From: Lachnospiraceae bacterium
GTDB lineage: Bacteria; Bacillota; Clostridia; Lachnospirales; Lachnospiraceae
Direction of reading: 5' to 3'
DNA: 57,832 bases
Assembly: GCA_022790615.1 (NCBI GenBank)
Contig: JAAVXK010000078.1
Span: 1-57,832, forward strand
Translations under genes and position numbers: made by a program
Part shown: positions 43,662 to 51,705 of the stretch, piece after piece
How the letters are laid out: every line of letters begins with the position of its first letter
How positions within the stretch are numbered: the stretch's first letter is position 1
The notes under the pieces: generated by a model
Told to the model about the DNA's origin: nothing
The model's database searches: none
The model's input: the letters and a program-made list of their open reading frames with translations, nothing else

Positions 43662-44402
43662 ATGTATAGATTTTATGTCAGTGAAGACGATATTGCAGAC
43701 AGTAATATTACTATTACCGGCAGAGATGTTAATCATATAAAAAACGTATTGAGAATGACTCCGGGGGACAGGATAATAGCCAACGACTGTATGGGGACGG
43801 ATTATTATTGCGTCATAGAAAGGATTTTACAGGACGAGGTCTGTCTTGTCATAGAGTCATCAAAAAAATCAGAGGCAGAATTAAAGACGAAACTGTATCT
43901 TTTTCAATCGCTGCCAAAGAAAGATAAGATGGAACTTATTATACAAAAGGCCGTTGAGCTCGGCGTTCACGAGGTCGTTCCCATTATTACAAAAAGATGT
44001 GTTGTAAAGCTTGATGATGTAAATAAGCAGCAGAAGAAGACGGCAAGGTGGCAGGCTATCGCCGAGGCCGCCGCAAAACAGTCCGCAAGAGGAATAATCC
44101 CTGACGTGAAGATGCCGATGAAGTTTGCCGACGCCCTGCATTATGCCAATAATCTTGAGTATACCATCATACCTTTTGAGCATGCCGAGGGGATGGACTA
44201 TTCAAGAGAGATAATGGACAAGGCGGCGGACTGCCGGTCTGTGGGGATATTTATCGGTCCTGAAGGCGGTTTCGAGCGTGAAGAGATAGAACTCGCAAAG
44301 CAGGCCGGAATGAAAGTAGTGTCGCTTGGGAACCGTATTCTGCGTACAGAGACGGCGGGAATGACGGTTCTGTCAATACTAATGTTTAAAATATCTGATT
44401 AG
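43662..44402 (+). CDS. rsmE: 16S rRNA (uracil-1498-N3)-methyltransferase
   Basis: A 246-aa SPOUT methyltransferase: N-terminal PUA-like domain (MYRFYVSEDDI, HIKNVLRMTPGD) and a knotted C-terminal domain with LFQSLPKKDKMELIIQKAVELGV, IGPEGGFEREEIE and LGNRILRTETA. It methylates U1498 of 16S rRNA. AGAGGG precedes the ATG. The cysteine desulfurase gene follows after 10 nt, so rsmE-desulfurase-thiI looks like an RNA-modification unit. Confidence 0.95.
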   Translation: MYRFYVSEDDIADSNITITGRDVNHIKNVLRMTPGDRIIANDCMGTDYYCVIERILQDEVCLVIESSKKSEAELKTKLYLFQSLPKKDKMELIIQKAVELGVHEVVPIITKRCVVKLDDVNKQQKKTARWQAIAEAAAKQSARGIIPDVKMPMKFADALHYANNLEYTIIPFEHAEGMDYSREIMDKAADCRSVGIFIGPEGGFEREEIELAKQAGMKVVSLGNRILRTETAGMTVLSILMFKISD

Positions 44403-44412
44403 GAGAATATAG

Positions 44413-45576
44413 ATGGAGGCGTATTTTGACAATGCCGCTACTACGAAGGCGGCGCCTGAGGTTGTCGGCATAATGATGAAAGTTTTGTCGGAGGACTACG
44501 GCAACCCGTCCTCAAAGCATACGAAAGGCATGGATGCCGAGGGGTATATCGATAACTCGAGAAAGATGATTGCTGATACGTTAAAATGTGACGCTAAAAA
44601 TATTATATTTACGTCTGGCGGGACGGAGGCAAACAACCATGCCCTTATTGGAACGGCGCTGGCGTATGAGAGAGCGGGAAAGCATATTATAACAACGGCT
44701 TTTGAACATGCGTCGGTAAATGAGCCGCTGTTGTTCCTTGAAAAGAGAGGCTATGAGATTTCATTTGTCGAGGTAGATAACAACGGACATGTTAATGCGG
44801 ACAAGCTTCAAAAGCTGGTTCGTGACGATACGATACTCGTATCCGTAATGCATGTTAACAATGAGGTCGGCGCCGTACAGGATATAAAGAAGCTTGCGGA
44901 AGCTGCAAAAAGCGTGAACAGCAGGCTTCTTTTCCATGTCGATGCAATACAGGGGTACGGTAAATACAGAATCTACCCTAAAAAACAGGGAATTGACCTG
45001 ATGTCTGTGAGCGGACACAAGATAAACGGCCCCAAGGGCAGCGGCTTCCTATATAAAGGCGATAAGGTAAAGACATTTCCGTATATGTACGGCGGAGGAC
45101 AGGAAAAGGGTATGCGTTCCGGCACAGAAAATGTTCCGGCTATTGCCGGACTCGGAATAGCGGCGAAGCAGACGTATGAAAATTTTGACGACAGGCGGCG
45201 TCATATACTTGAGGTCAAGCAGGCGCTTATTGACGGAATCAGGGAAATAGACGGGGCTGTGTTTAATATTAACAGAAATCTTGACGCCAATGTCGGCGCG
45301 CCGCACATACTAAGCGTTTCATTTGAGGGCGTAAGGAGCCAGGTACTCTTAAATGCGCTGCAGGATAATAAGATCTACGTGTCGTCGGGCTCGGCGTGTT
45401 CATCAAACCACCCGCAGATTAGCGGAACACTTAAGGCTGTAGGGGTTGGTGAGAAGCTCCTTGATTGTACGATAAGGTTTTCGATGTCCTTTGAAAATAC
45501 AGTAAGGCAGGCAGAGTATGTAGTGAACGTGCTTAAGGAGCAGGTGCCGGTACTTAGAAAGTTTAAAAGATATTAA
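44413..45576 (+). CDS. Cysteine desulfurase (NifS/IscS family)
   Basis: PLP enzyme transferring sulfur from cysteine. The 387-aa protein shows YFDNAATTKA at the N-terminus, HVNNEVGAVQ, the PLP lysine in SVSGHKINGPKG (about residue 200) and the loop cysteine in SSGSACSSNHP (about 325). Its place 168 nt before thiI, with the same orientation, suggests it supplies sulfur to ThiI for 4-thiouridine, as the NifZ-ThiI pair does in Bacillus. It could also serve Fe-S assembly. Confidence 0.92.
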   Translation: MEAYFDNAATTKAAPEVVGIMMKVLSEDYGNPSSKHTKGMDAEGYIDNSRKMIADTLKCDAKNIIFTSGGTEANNHALIGTALAYERAGKHIITTAFEHASVNEPLLFLEKRGYEISFVEVDNNGHVNADKLQKLVRDDTILVSVMHVNNEVGAVQDIKKLAEAAKSVNSRLLFHVDAIQGYGKYRIYPKKQGIDLMSVSGHKINGPKGSGFLYKGDKVKTFPYMYGGGQEKGMRSGTENVPAIAGLGIAAKQTYENFDDRRRHILEVKQALIDGIREIDGAVFNINRNLDANVGAPHILSVSFEGVRSQVLLNALQDNKIYVSSGSACSSNHPQISGTLKAVGVGEKLLDCTIRFSMSFENTVRQAEYVVNVLKEQVPVLRKFKRY

Positions 45577-45744
45577 CGCAGACCAATTGAAACTTCGCAT
45601 GCGGTGCGGCTATGGGTTTGCCGGCGCCGGCGTATCCAGATAGCGTTTCATATGAAGAAAATAATCGCTTGCTCCGGTATAAATTATAGGTATGATGTTT
45701 GAGCATTTAAGATAAAATAAGTCCAGGCTGAAAGGAAAGATAGG

Positions 45745-46923
45745 ATGTATAAGGCATTTTTAATTAAATATTCAGAAATAGGCATTAAAGGGAAGAACAG
45801 GTACGTGTTTGAGGACGCGCTTGTAAGAAATATTGCCAAGGCCCTTGCGGGGGTTGAAGGCGAGTTCGAGGTATCGAAAGAGCAGGGAAGGATATATATA
45901 GAAGCTAAGTCGGACTATGACTATGACGGAGCCTGTGAGGTTTTGCAGAAGGTGTTCGGTATAGCGGCTATATGTCCGGCCGAGCTTGTCGACGATAAAT
46001 CTTGGGAAAATGTCTGCAAAAAGGTGTGTGAGTTTGTGGACGAACAGTATGGGGACAAAAACTTTACATTTAAGGTGTTTGCAAAAAGAAGCGATAAGAC
46101 ATATCCGTTTACATCGCCCGAAATAGGAAAGGAACTTGGCGCCGTACTCATTGACAGATTTCCTGATATGAAAGTCGACGTACATGAACCCGCGGTCAGG
46201 ATAACCGTTGAGATACGGGAGTGCGCCTATATATATTCAAAAACGATACCGGGACCGGGCGGTATGCCTGTCGGAAGCGGCGGGAAGGCAATGCTTTTGT
46301 TGTCAGGCGGAATTGATAGTCCGGTTGCCGGTTATATGATTGCAAAACGCGGCGTGAATATGGACGCCGTATATTTTCATGCCCCGCCATATACGAGCGA
46401 GCGCGCAAAGAAGAAAGTAGTTGACCTTGCGCGGATAATTTCAGTATATACCGGAAAAATAAGGCTTCATGTAATCAATTTTACAGAGATACAGATGGCG
46501 ATATATGAAAAATGCCCGCACGACGAGCTCACTATAATAATGAGACGGTATATGATGCGGATAGCGGAGAAACTTGCCATTGACTCGGGATGTCTTTCAC
46601 TGATAACGGGTGAGAGCATAGGCCAGGTTGCAAGCCAGACGATGCAGAGTCTTGCGGCAACTAACGAGGTGTGTACACTGCCGGTATTCAGACCGCTGAT
46701 AGCGTTTGATAAGCAGGATATTATAACGGTTTCAGAGAAAATAGACACATTTGAGACTTCGATTCTTCCGTATGAGGACTGCTGCACGACGTTCGTTGCA
46801 AAACATCCCGTGACAAAGCCGGATGTAAAAGTCATTCGAAAGTCCGAGACAAAGCTTGCGGACATTATTGACGAGATGCTTGAGAGAGCATATGCCTCGG
46901 ATGAGATTATAGAGGTGGGATGA
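45745..46923 (+). CDS. thiI: tRNA 4-thiouridine synthase
   Basis: A 392-aa protein with an N-terminal ferredoxin-like and THUMP domain (about 1-165) and a PP-loop ATPase with LLLSGGIDSPVAGYM (about residue 184) and LITGESIGQVASQTMQ. It adenylates U8 of tRNA and installs sulfur. It lacks the C-terminal rhodanese domain of the E. coli enzyme, as usual in Firmicutes, where a dedicated cysteine desulfurase delivers sulfur directly; such a gene lies upstream. GAAAGG precedes the ATG. Confidence 0.95.
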   Translation: MYKAFLIKYSEIGIKGKNRYVFEDALVRNIAKALAGVEGEFEVSKEQGRIYIEAKSDYDYDGACEVLQKVFGIAAICPAELVDDKSWENVCKKVCEFVDEQYGDKNFTFKVFAKRSDKTYPFTSPEIGKELGAVLIDRFPDMKVDVHEPAVRITVEIRECAYIYSKTIPGPGGMPVGSGGKAMLLLSGGIDSPVAGYMIAKRGVNMDAVYFHAPPYTSERAKKKVVDLARIISVYTGKIRLHVINFTEIQMAIYEKCPHDELTIIMRRYMMRIAEKLAIDSGCLSLITGESIGQVASQTMQSLAATNEVCTLPVFRPLIAFDKQDIITVSEKIDTFETSILPYEDCCTTFVAKHPVTKPDVKVIRKSETKLADIIDEMLERAYASDEIIEVG

Positions 46924-46939
46924 TAGATTTTTTAGATGA

Positions 46940-47092
46940 AAATTTCGAATCCATCAGATTTTTGAAGAACTGTGGTTTTCGAGTATTAGAGATTTTGTGG
47001 GTGTCTTACATGCAGGTGAGGATTTTGGAAAGGAAGTAAATGCTGCCTATAATAGGATGCACGTTGATTACATTAAAAATGCAAGGGTATAA
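46940..47092 (+). pseudogene. Short unidentified coding remnant in the thiI-hprL gap
   Basis: After thiI there are 441 nt without a full gene. This frame has no start codon and ends at TAA 47090-47092; its end reads EELWFSSIRDFVGVLHAGED then FGKEVNAAYNRMHVDYIKNA, which looks like real protein sequence. I do not recognise the family. A second short frame (ATG 47119, AAGGCGG upstream, 40 codons) follows. The rest holds only a small CTGCAC/GTGCAG hairpin (47314-47330). The region may be a decayed gene. Confidence 0.3.
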
Positions 47093-47364
47093 TATATTGG
47101 TCTGTATAAGAAGGCGGTATGGATATACGAAAGGGAAAAACTGTGGAAGTGTTTGATTATAATGCAGAAAGGGTCTGCAAAAAGATGATGATTGTTATGA
47201 CAATGACAAAGGTAGAAATACCTGATTATGTTATTTGGTAAAACGTGAAAAGTTATATCAGAGTTCGAATAACGGAAGAGGCATGGAATATAAAGGTATA
47301 ATAATATATCAGACTGCACGATATGTGCAGCCTGAAGCATTGTCTTTATTCAGTCCGTGGATAT

Positions 47365-47598
47365 TTACGCAACAATGTAAGGTTTGAGTTTATCCAAAAT
47401 CTCATCAACATTTTCATCTGTATGTATATTTAATTCAATATCTTTTGAAAGGTCAAGGCTAAAAATGCCCATTATTGACTTTGCATCGATGATATAACGG
47501 CCTGAAATCAAATCAAGATCACAGTCAAACCTAGCTGCTGTTTCGCAGAATGACTTTACTTTGTCAATTGAGTTTAAAGAAATTTTTACTGTTTTCAT
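47365..47598 (-). CDS. HPr-like protein lacking the phosphorylatable His-15
   Basis: A 77-aa protein with the length and beta-alpha pattern of HPr/Crh: MKTVKISLNSIDKVKSFCE, then DLISGRYIIDAKSIMGIFSLDLSKDIEL. The KSIMGIFSLDL segment corresponds to the Ser-46 region of HPr. The N-terminal loop that should carry H-A-R-P reads 'SIDKVKSFC', so the catalytic His is absent. It cannot pass phosphate from PEP; a Crh-like regulatory role is possible. A strong AGGAGGT and a promoter with perfect hexamers lie upstream. Confidence 0.75.
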   Translation of the reverse strand: MKTVKISLNSIDKVKSFCETAARFDCDLDLISGRYIIDAKSIMGIFSLDLSKDIELNIHTDENVDEILDKLKPYIVA

Positions 47599-47637
47599 AA
47601 CTGTTACCTCCTGTTCATATTCTTTTTTCTGTACACG

Positions 47638-47668
47638 ATTATAGTAACATAAGAAAATGAAATGTCAA
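47638..47668 (-). promoter_or_regulatory. Promoter of the HPr-like gene with perfect hexamers and a 19-bp spacer
   Basis: Read on the - strand: TTGACA (47668-47663), 19 bp, TATAAT (47643-47638). Perfect boxes with an overlong 19-bp spacer are the layout of promoters activated by MerR-family regulators; no dyad is obvious in the spacer. Confidence 0.6.
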
Positions 47669-47731
47669 TGTTTTTTTTGAAAAAATAAATATGCCGTGTT
47701 TGGATTAGTCATAAATAAGGCGTATTATGTC

Positions 47732-49087
47732 ATGCGAAAATGGGGGAAGAAGAGATTGTCTGGATTGAGTATTGCGTTTATGACGCTTGGGTGTAAAGTG
47801 AATTACTATGAGACGAATAAGCTCTCGTCGGAGTTTGAGAAGGCCGGGGCCAATGTAGTCTCATTTGAAAGCGTTGCCGACATATATGTAGTAAATACGT
47901 GCACGGTTACGAATATAGCTGACAGAAAATCAAGAAAGATGCTCCACCGGGCGAAGAGGCTTAATGAAAATGCTTTAGTCGTTGCGATTGGATGCTTTGC
48001 GGAGGCAAATAAGGAGTCGCTTGCGGGTACCGAAGGTATAGATATAGTGATTGGCAACGATAGAAAAAGCGATGCGTACAATATAATAATGGAAAGATAT
48101 AAGCTATATCTGAAAGACAGCAGAAGTGTTCGGGGAGAGTCCGGTGAGAATGCGCATAAGGAAGAAAAGGAGCGAACGCGCGCGTATGTCAAAATACAGG
48201 ATGGGTGCAATCAATTCTGCAGTTATTGTAAAATTCCGTATGTTCGCGGAAGACTAAAAAGCAGATTAGACAAAGAAGTTATAGACGAGGTAAAATGTCT
48301 TGCGGACTCCGGCTACAAAGAAATTGTACTTACGGGAATACATTTGTCATCGTACGGCGTGGACAGGAGCGCGTGCAGCTCGTTCGTGGAGCTTGCCGGA
48401 AAGCCCATAGCCGGCCTTGCGGCAGCGCTTGCAAAAATTGACGGAGTCGGGCGTATAAGGTTTGGCTCGCTTGAGCCGAGGATTATAACGGAAGATTTTA
48501 TTAAGGAGATATCGGGCAATCGGAAAGTATGTCCGCATTTTCATCTGTCGCTGCAGAGCGGGTGCGACAAAACGCTCGCCGCAATGAACAGAAAATATAC
48601 CTTAGACGATTACAGAAAAGCGTGCGGTATACTGAGAAAGTATTATGACAGGCCCGCGATTACCACAGATATAATCGTGGGCTTCCCAGGCGAGACCGAA
48701 GAAGATTTTGAACAAAGTATGCGGTTTGTCAGGGAGATCGGATTTTCGGATATCCATGTATTCAAGTATTCTAAGAGAGACGGAACGAGGGCTGCCCGTA
48801 TGGAGGGCGCCGTACCTGAAAGTGTAAAACATGAAAGAAGCCGGCGGCTTATTGAGACGGGCCGTGAACTGACAGAACATTATAACCGTACATTTATCGG
48901 CGAAAGGCAGCTCTGTCTTGTTGAGGAAAAAATAATGATCGGGGAGCGCGAGTATTACACGGGACATAACGAAAGGTATGTGAAGATGATAATTGGCGCA
49001 GACAAAATATCGAGGGATATACGGAATGAGTTCGTGGATGTTGTTCCGGCGGATGTTGTGACTGATAACTTGTTAATGTGTGAATAA
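47732..49087 (+). CDS. mtaB: tRNA t6A37 methylthiotransferase (MtaB-like)
   Basis: Radical-SAM enzyme making 2-methylthio-t6A in tRNA. About 451 aa: N-terminal UPF0004 domain with three cluster cysteines (TLGCKVN, NTCTV, IGCFAE), radical-SAM motif GCNQFCSYCKIPYVRGR (C-x3-C-x2-C), TTDIIVGFPGETEEDF, and a C-terminal TRAM-like domain. The order and the lack of an extra N-terminal part fit MtaB rather than MiaB or RimO. The start is uncertain: the ATG at 47732 is used; TTGs at 47756 and 47765 are alternatives. Confidence 0.9.
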   Translation: MRKWGKKRLSGLSIAFMTLGCKVNYYETNKLSSEFEKAGANVVSFESVADIYVVNTCTVTNIADRKSRKMLHRAKRLNENALVVAIGCFAEANKESLAGTEGIDIVIGNDRKSDAYNIIMERYKLYLKDSRSVRGESGENAHKEEKERTRAYVKIQDGCNQFCSYCKIPYVRGRLKSRLDKEVIDEVKCLADSGYKEIVLTGIHLSSYGVDRSACSSFVELAGKPIAGLAAALAKIDGVGRIRFGSLEPRIITEDFIKEISGNRKVCPHFHLSLQSGCDKTLAAMNRKYTLDDYRKACGILRKYYDRPAITTDIIVGFPGETEEDFEQSMRFVREIGFSDIHVFKYSKRDGTRAARMEGAVPESVKHERSRRLIETGRELTEHYNRTFIGERQLCLVEEKIMIGEREYYTGHNERYVKMIIGADKISRDIRNEFVDVVPADVVTDNLLMCE

Positions 49088-49132
49088 AGCCGTGACAGCG
49101 TCAGCGTAAAACTTGTATGCGCTTGGCGGTTA

Positions 49133-49180
49133 AGCGTCCGGAAAAAATCAAAGGGACGCTGAATTATATTATTTTTTAAG
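49133..49180 (+). terminator. Possible terminator after mtaB
   Basis: AGCGTCC (49133-49139) and GGACGCT (49154-49160) form a 7-bp stem over a 14-nt loop; a T-rich stretch ending in six Ts follows after about 12 nt. The distance to the Ts makes it weak. Confidence 0.4.
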
Positions 49181-49209
49181 ATATTGCCCTGTCGTGTAAG
49201 AAAAAATAC

Positions 49210-49238
49210 TTGATTTTTTTTCAGTTTGGCACTAAAAT
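49210..49238 (+). promoter_or_regulatory. Promoter of the riboflavin operon
   Basis: TTGATT (49210-49215), 17 bp, TAAAAT (49233-49238). Its position, about 20 nt before the FMN riboswitch, is where the operon promoter is expected. Confidence 0.6.
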
Positions 49239-49257
49239 AATTAGCGTAATAGAGAAT

Positions 49258-49372
49258 ATAATCTTCGGGGGCAGGGTGCAAATCCCTACCGGCGGTACAG
49301 CCCGCGAGCCGTATGGCATGAACCGGTGTGATTCCGGTGCCGACAGTATAGTCTGGATGAGAGAAGAATATT
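49258..49372 (+). promoter_or_regulatory. FMN riboswitch (RFN element)
   Basis: Core blocks in order: ATCTTCGGGGGCAGGGTG, AAATCCCTACCGGCGGTA, AGCCCGCGAGCC, ACCGGTGTGATTCCGGTGCC and GACAGTATAGTCTGGATG followed by AGAGAAGAAT. All conserved RFN segments are present. With the terminator 70 nt downstream it should end transcription early when FMN is abundant, controlling the rib genes. Confidence 0.95.
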
Positions 49373-49442
49373 GATGATGAATTCTGTTTTTTACTTGTTT
49401 TTATTATAGAAATATTGTCTAAAGTAGATTTTTTTGTATCAT

Positions 49443-49477
49443 AAAAAGCCCCTGTAAGATTGCAGGGGCTTTTTTTG
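49443..49477 (+). terminator. Riboswitch-controlled intrinsic terminator
   Basis: AGCCCCTG (49447-49454) and CAGGGGCT (49463-49470), perfect 8-bp stem, followed by TTTTTTT and preceded by AAAAA. It lies between the FMN aptamer and ribD. Confidence 0.9.
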
Positions 49478-49500
49478 CAACAGTGATTTAAAAAACTTCT

Positions 49501-49547
49501 TTTTCATATAATAGGAAACTGCTTTGCAATTTTCTATTATATGAAAA
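49501..49547 (+). other. 14-bp hairpin directly before repeat copy 2
   Basis: TTTTCATATAATAG (49501-49514) and CTATTATATGAAAA (49534-49547) pair perfectly over a 19-nt loop. It abuts the 79-nt repeat. An unrelated hairpin occupies the same place before copy 1. Confidence 0.7.
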
Positions 49548-49548
49548 G

Positions 49549-49627
49549 CGCTCCGCTAAGGATGCGCACTCGCGCGATATGTAGTTAGTTGCATTCGCAA
49601 TACGCGCTCGGCGCGGAGAATGTCGCA
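49549..49627 (+). repeat. 79-nt structured intergenic repeat, copy 2 (ribD leader)
   Basis: It matches 40916-40994 over its full length. The inner stem reads GTTGC/GCAAT (49588-49592/49597-49601) instead of GCTGC/GCAGC: one C-G pair became T-A and one G-C became G-T, so pairing is kept. It ends 36 nt before the ribD ATG, after the riboswitch terminator, and would be part of the ribD mRNA leader. Confidence 0.8.
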
Positions 49628-49663
49628 AATGTATTACAATATGATTGTACGGGAGGGGTATGG

Positions 49664-50836
49664 ATGGACACAGACAGGGAATATATGAAAAGGGCTATCT
49701 GCCTTGCGCTTGGGGGCAGAGGATTCACGAACCCCAACCCGCTTGTGGGCGCGGTTATCGTAAAGGATGGCAGGGTAATCGGCGAGGGTTACCACGAGAA
49801 GTACGGAGGGCTTCATGCGGAGCGGAATGCTATAAAATCTCTTACAGAGCCGGCCGAGGGAGCCACAATCTATGTTACGCTTGAGCCGTGCTGTCATTAC
49901 GGTAAAACGCCGCCCTGTACGGAGGCTATAATAGAAAATAAAATAGCCCATGTGGTCATAGGCTCAAGAGACCCAAACCCAAAGGTTGCGGGCAAAGGCG
50001 TCAAGGCGCTAAGAGATGCCGGAATCAAGGTTACGCAAGACTATATGAGACAGGAGTGCGACAGGCTGAACCCGGTATTTTTTCATTACATCAGTACGAA
50101 TACTCCATATGTTGTAATGAAGTACGCGATGACTGCGGACGGTAAGATAGCTACAAAGACCGGAAAATCAAAATGGATAACCTGTGAGGAATCCAGGGAG
50201 TATGTGCAGCAGTTAAGAAGCAGGTATATGGGAATCATGGCGGGTATCGGCACTGTCCTTGCGGACGACCCGATGTTGAATGTGCGAGTGCAGGGAAAGA
50301 GAAATCCGGTCAGGATAATATGCGATACGAATGTAAGAATTCCGCTTGACAGCAGGCTGTGTAAGAGCGCGGGCGAATTTCCGCTCATAATTGCATGCGC
50401 CGGGAACGACGCGTCTGAAGAACCCGTGTCTTTCATACAAAAAAAGAGGGAAAAGATAGAAGCGTTAAAAAACATTGGCGTCCAGGTGCTTGAGATTCCG
50501 CGGTGTATTGAGCCGTCTGTTGGAGGAAGACAGGGGATAGACTTAAACATACTTATGGACAGACTTGGCGGTATGGGGATAGACAGTATTCTTCTCGAGG
50601 GGGGAGGAACGCTCAATGAGGGGGCATTTCGCGCGGGAATTGTAAATGAGGTAAACGCTTTTATCGCGCCTAAAGTATTCGGAGGTTCTGCCAGGACGCC
50701 CGTTGACGGCGCGGGAGTCGAGTCCCCGGATGAATGTTATGAACTGGAATTCGTTGAATCATCAGTTGTCGGGAGCGACATATTGATAACATATAGGGTA
50801 AAAAATAATCTGAATGAAAGGATATGGGAGTCATGA
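49664..50836 (+). CDS. ribD: Bifunctional riboflavin deaminase/reductase
   Basis: Second and third steps of riboflavin synthesis: deamination and NADPH reduction of the pyrimidine intermediate. The 390-aa protein has a zinc deaminase domain (about 1-145: GLHAERNAI, EPCCHYGKTPPC) and a reductase domain (about 150-385: YAMTADGKIATKTGKSKWIT, GIGTVLADDPMLNVR, ILLEGGGTLN). The ATG at 49664 is favoured by GGGAGGGG 5 nt upstream; the ATG at 49660 is out of frame. First gene of ribD-ribE-ribBA-ribH. Confidence 0.96.
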   Translation: MDTDREYMKRAICLALGGRGFTNPNPLVGAVIVKDGRVIGEGYHEKYGGLHAERNAIKSLTEPAEGATIYVTLEPCCHYGKTPPCTEAIIENKIAHVVIGSRDPNPKVAGKGVKALRDAGIKVTQDYMRQECDRLNPVFFHYISTNTPYVVMKYAMTADGKIATKTGKSKWITCEESREYVQQLRSRYMGIMAGIGTVLADDPMLNVRVQGKRNPVRIICDTNVRIPLDSRLCKSAGEFPLIIACAGNDASEEPVSFIQKKREKIEALKNIGVQVLEIPRCIEPSVGGRQGIDLNILMDRLGGMGIDSILLEGGGTLNEGAFRAGIVNEVNAFIAPKVFGGSARTPVDGAGVESPDECYELEFVESSVVGSDILITYRVKNNLNERIWES

Positions 50837-50915
50837 CTTTTGCGTGCAGGCATGAAACGCATGGCCCTTTGACTTCGGTATCATCAATCAAAAAATATAG
50901 ATGAGAGGTATAAAA

Positions 50916-51557
50916 TTGTTTACGGGTATTGTAGAGGAAATAGGAACAGTCAAATCAATTCATATGACCGGTAAATCCGGCACGGTAAATATTAAGGCAA
51001 AAAAGATTCTGGAAGGTACGAAAATCGGCGACAGCATTGCGGTAAACGGCGTGTGCCTTACCGTGACGACAATTACTGAAAACGGATTTGAAGCCGACGT
51101 CATGGCGGAAACTGTGAGAAGGAGCAGCCTGTCTGTGTGCCGCGGTAACGACGAGGTCAATCTTGAGCGCGCGATGGCGGCGGACGGAAGATTCGGCGGG
51201 CATATTGTGTCGGGCCATATTGACGGAACAGGAACGATAACATCGCTTGCGAGGGAAGAAAATGCGGTGTGGGTAACAATAAGCGCAGATACCGGTATAA
51301 TAAGATACATTGTTGAGAAAGGTTCTATCTGTATTGACGGTATCAGTCTTACTGTTGCAAAAGTAAATACTGATCATTTTAGCGTTTCGGTTATTCCGCA
51401 TACGGCGTGCCAGACGACGCTTTTAAAAAAGCGTGCAGGCGATATTGTTAATCTTGAAAATGATATTGTCGGGAAATATGTGGAAAGGTTTGTGGGCGCG
51501 GGGCAAAGCGCATCCGGCGCAATTACGATGGAAATGCTGAGCGAATATGGGTTTTAG
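50916..51557 (+). CDS. ribE: Riboflavin synthase alpha chain
   Basis: Dismutates two 6,7-dimethyl-8-ribityllumazines to riboflavin and the pyrimidine precursor. The 213-aa protein has two lumazine-binding repeats, each with the G-x-x-S/N-G-v-C-L-T-V-type pattern (IAVNGVCLTVTT; ICIDGISLTVAK). The start is TTG at 50916 (FTGIVEEIGTV being the standard N-terminus) with GAGAGG 7 nt upstream; the ATG at 50901 has no ribosome-binding site. Confidence 0.95.
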   Translation: MFTGIVEEIGTVKSIHMTGKSGTVNIKAKKILEGTKIGDSIAVNGVCLTVTTITENGFEADVMAETVRRSSLSVCRGNDEVNLERAMAADGRFGGHIVSGHIDGTGTITSLAREENAVWVTISADTGIIRYIVEKGSICIDGISLTVAKVNTDHFSVSVIPHTACQTTLLKKRAGDIVNLENDIVGKYVERFVGAGQSASGAITMEMLSEYGF

Positions 51558-51705
51558 GCAATACGGCTTTTAGGCAACACGGCTTACATTTCGCAGTTAC
51601 TTGTGCAGCCGGAGTAAAAATCGATTGTGGAGTTATTGATAATAATATATAAATTTGAGCATGTAATAACGTTAAAAGATTATGTTTCGGGAGGGTTTTA
51701 GATAA

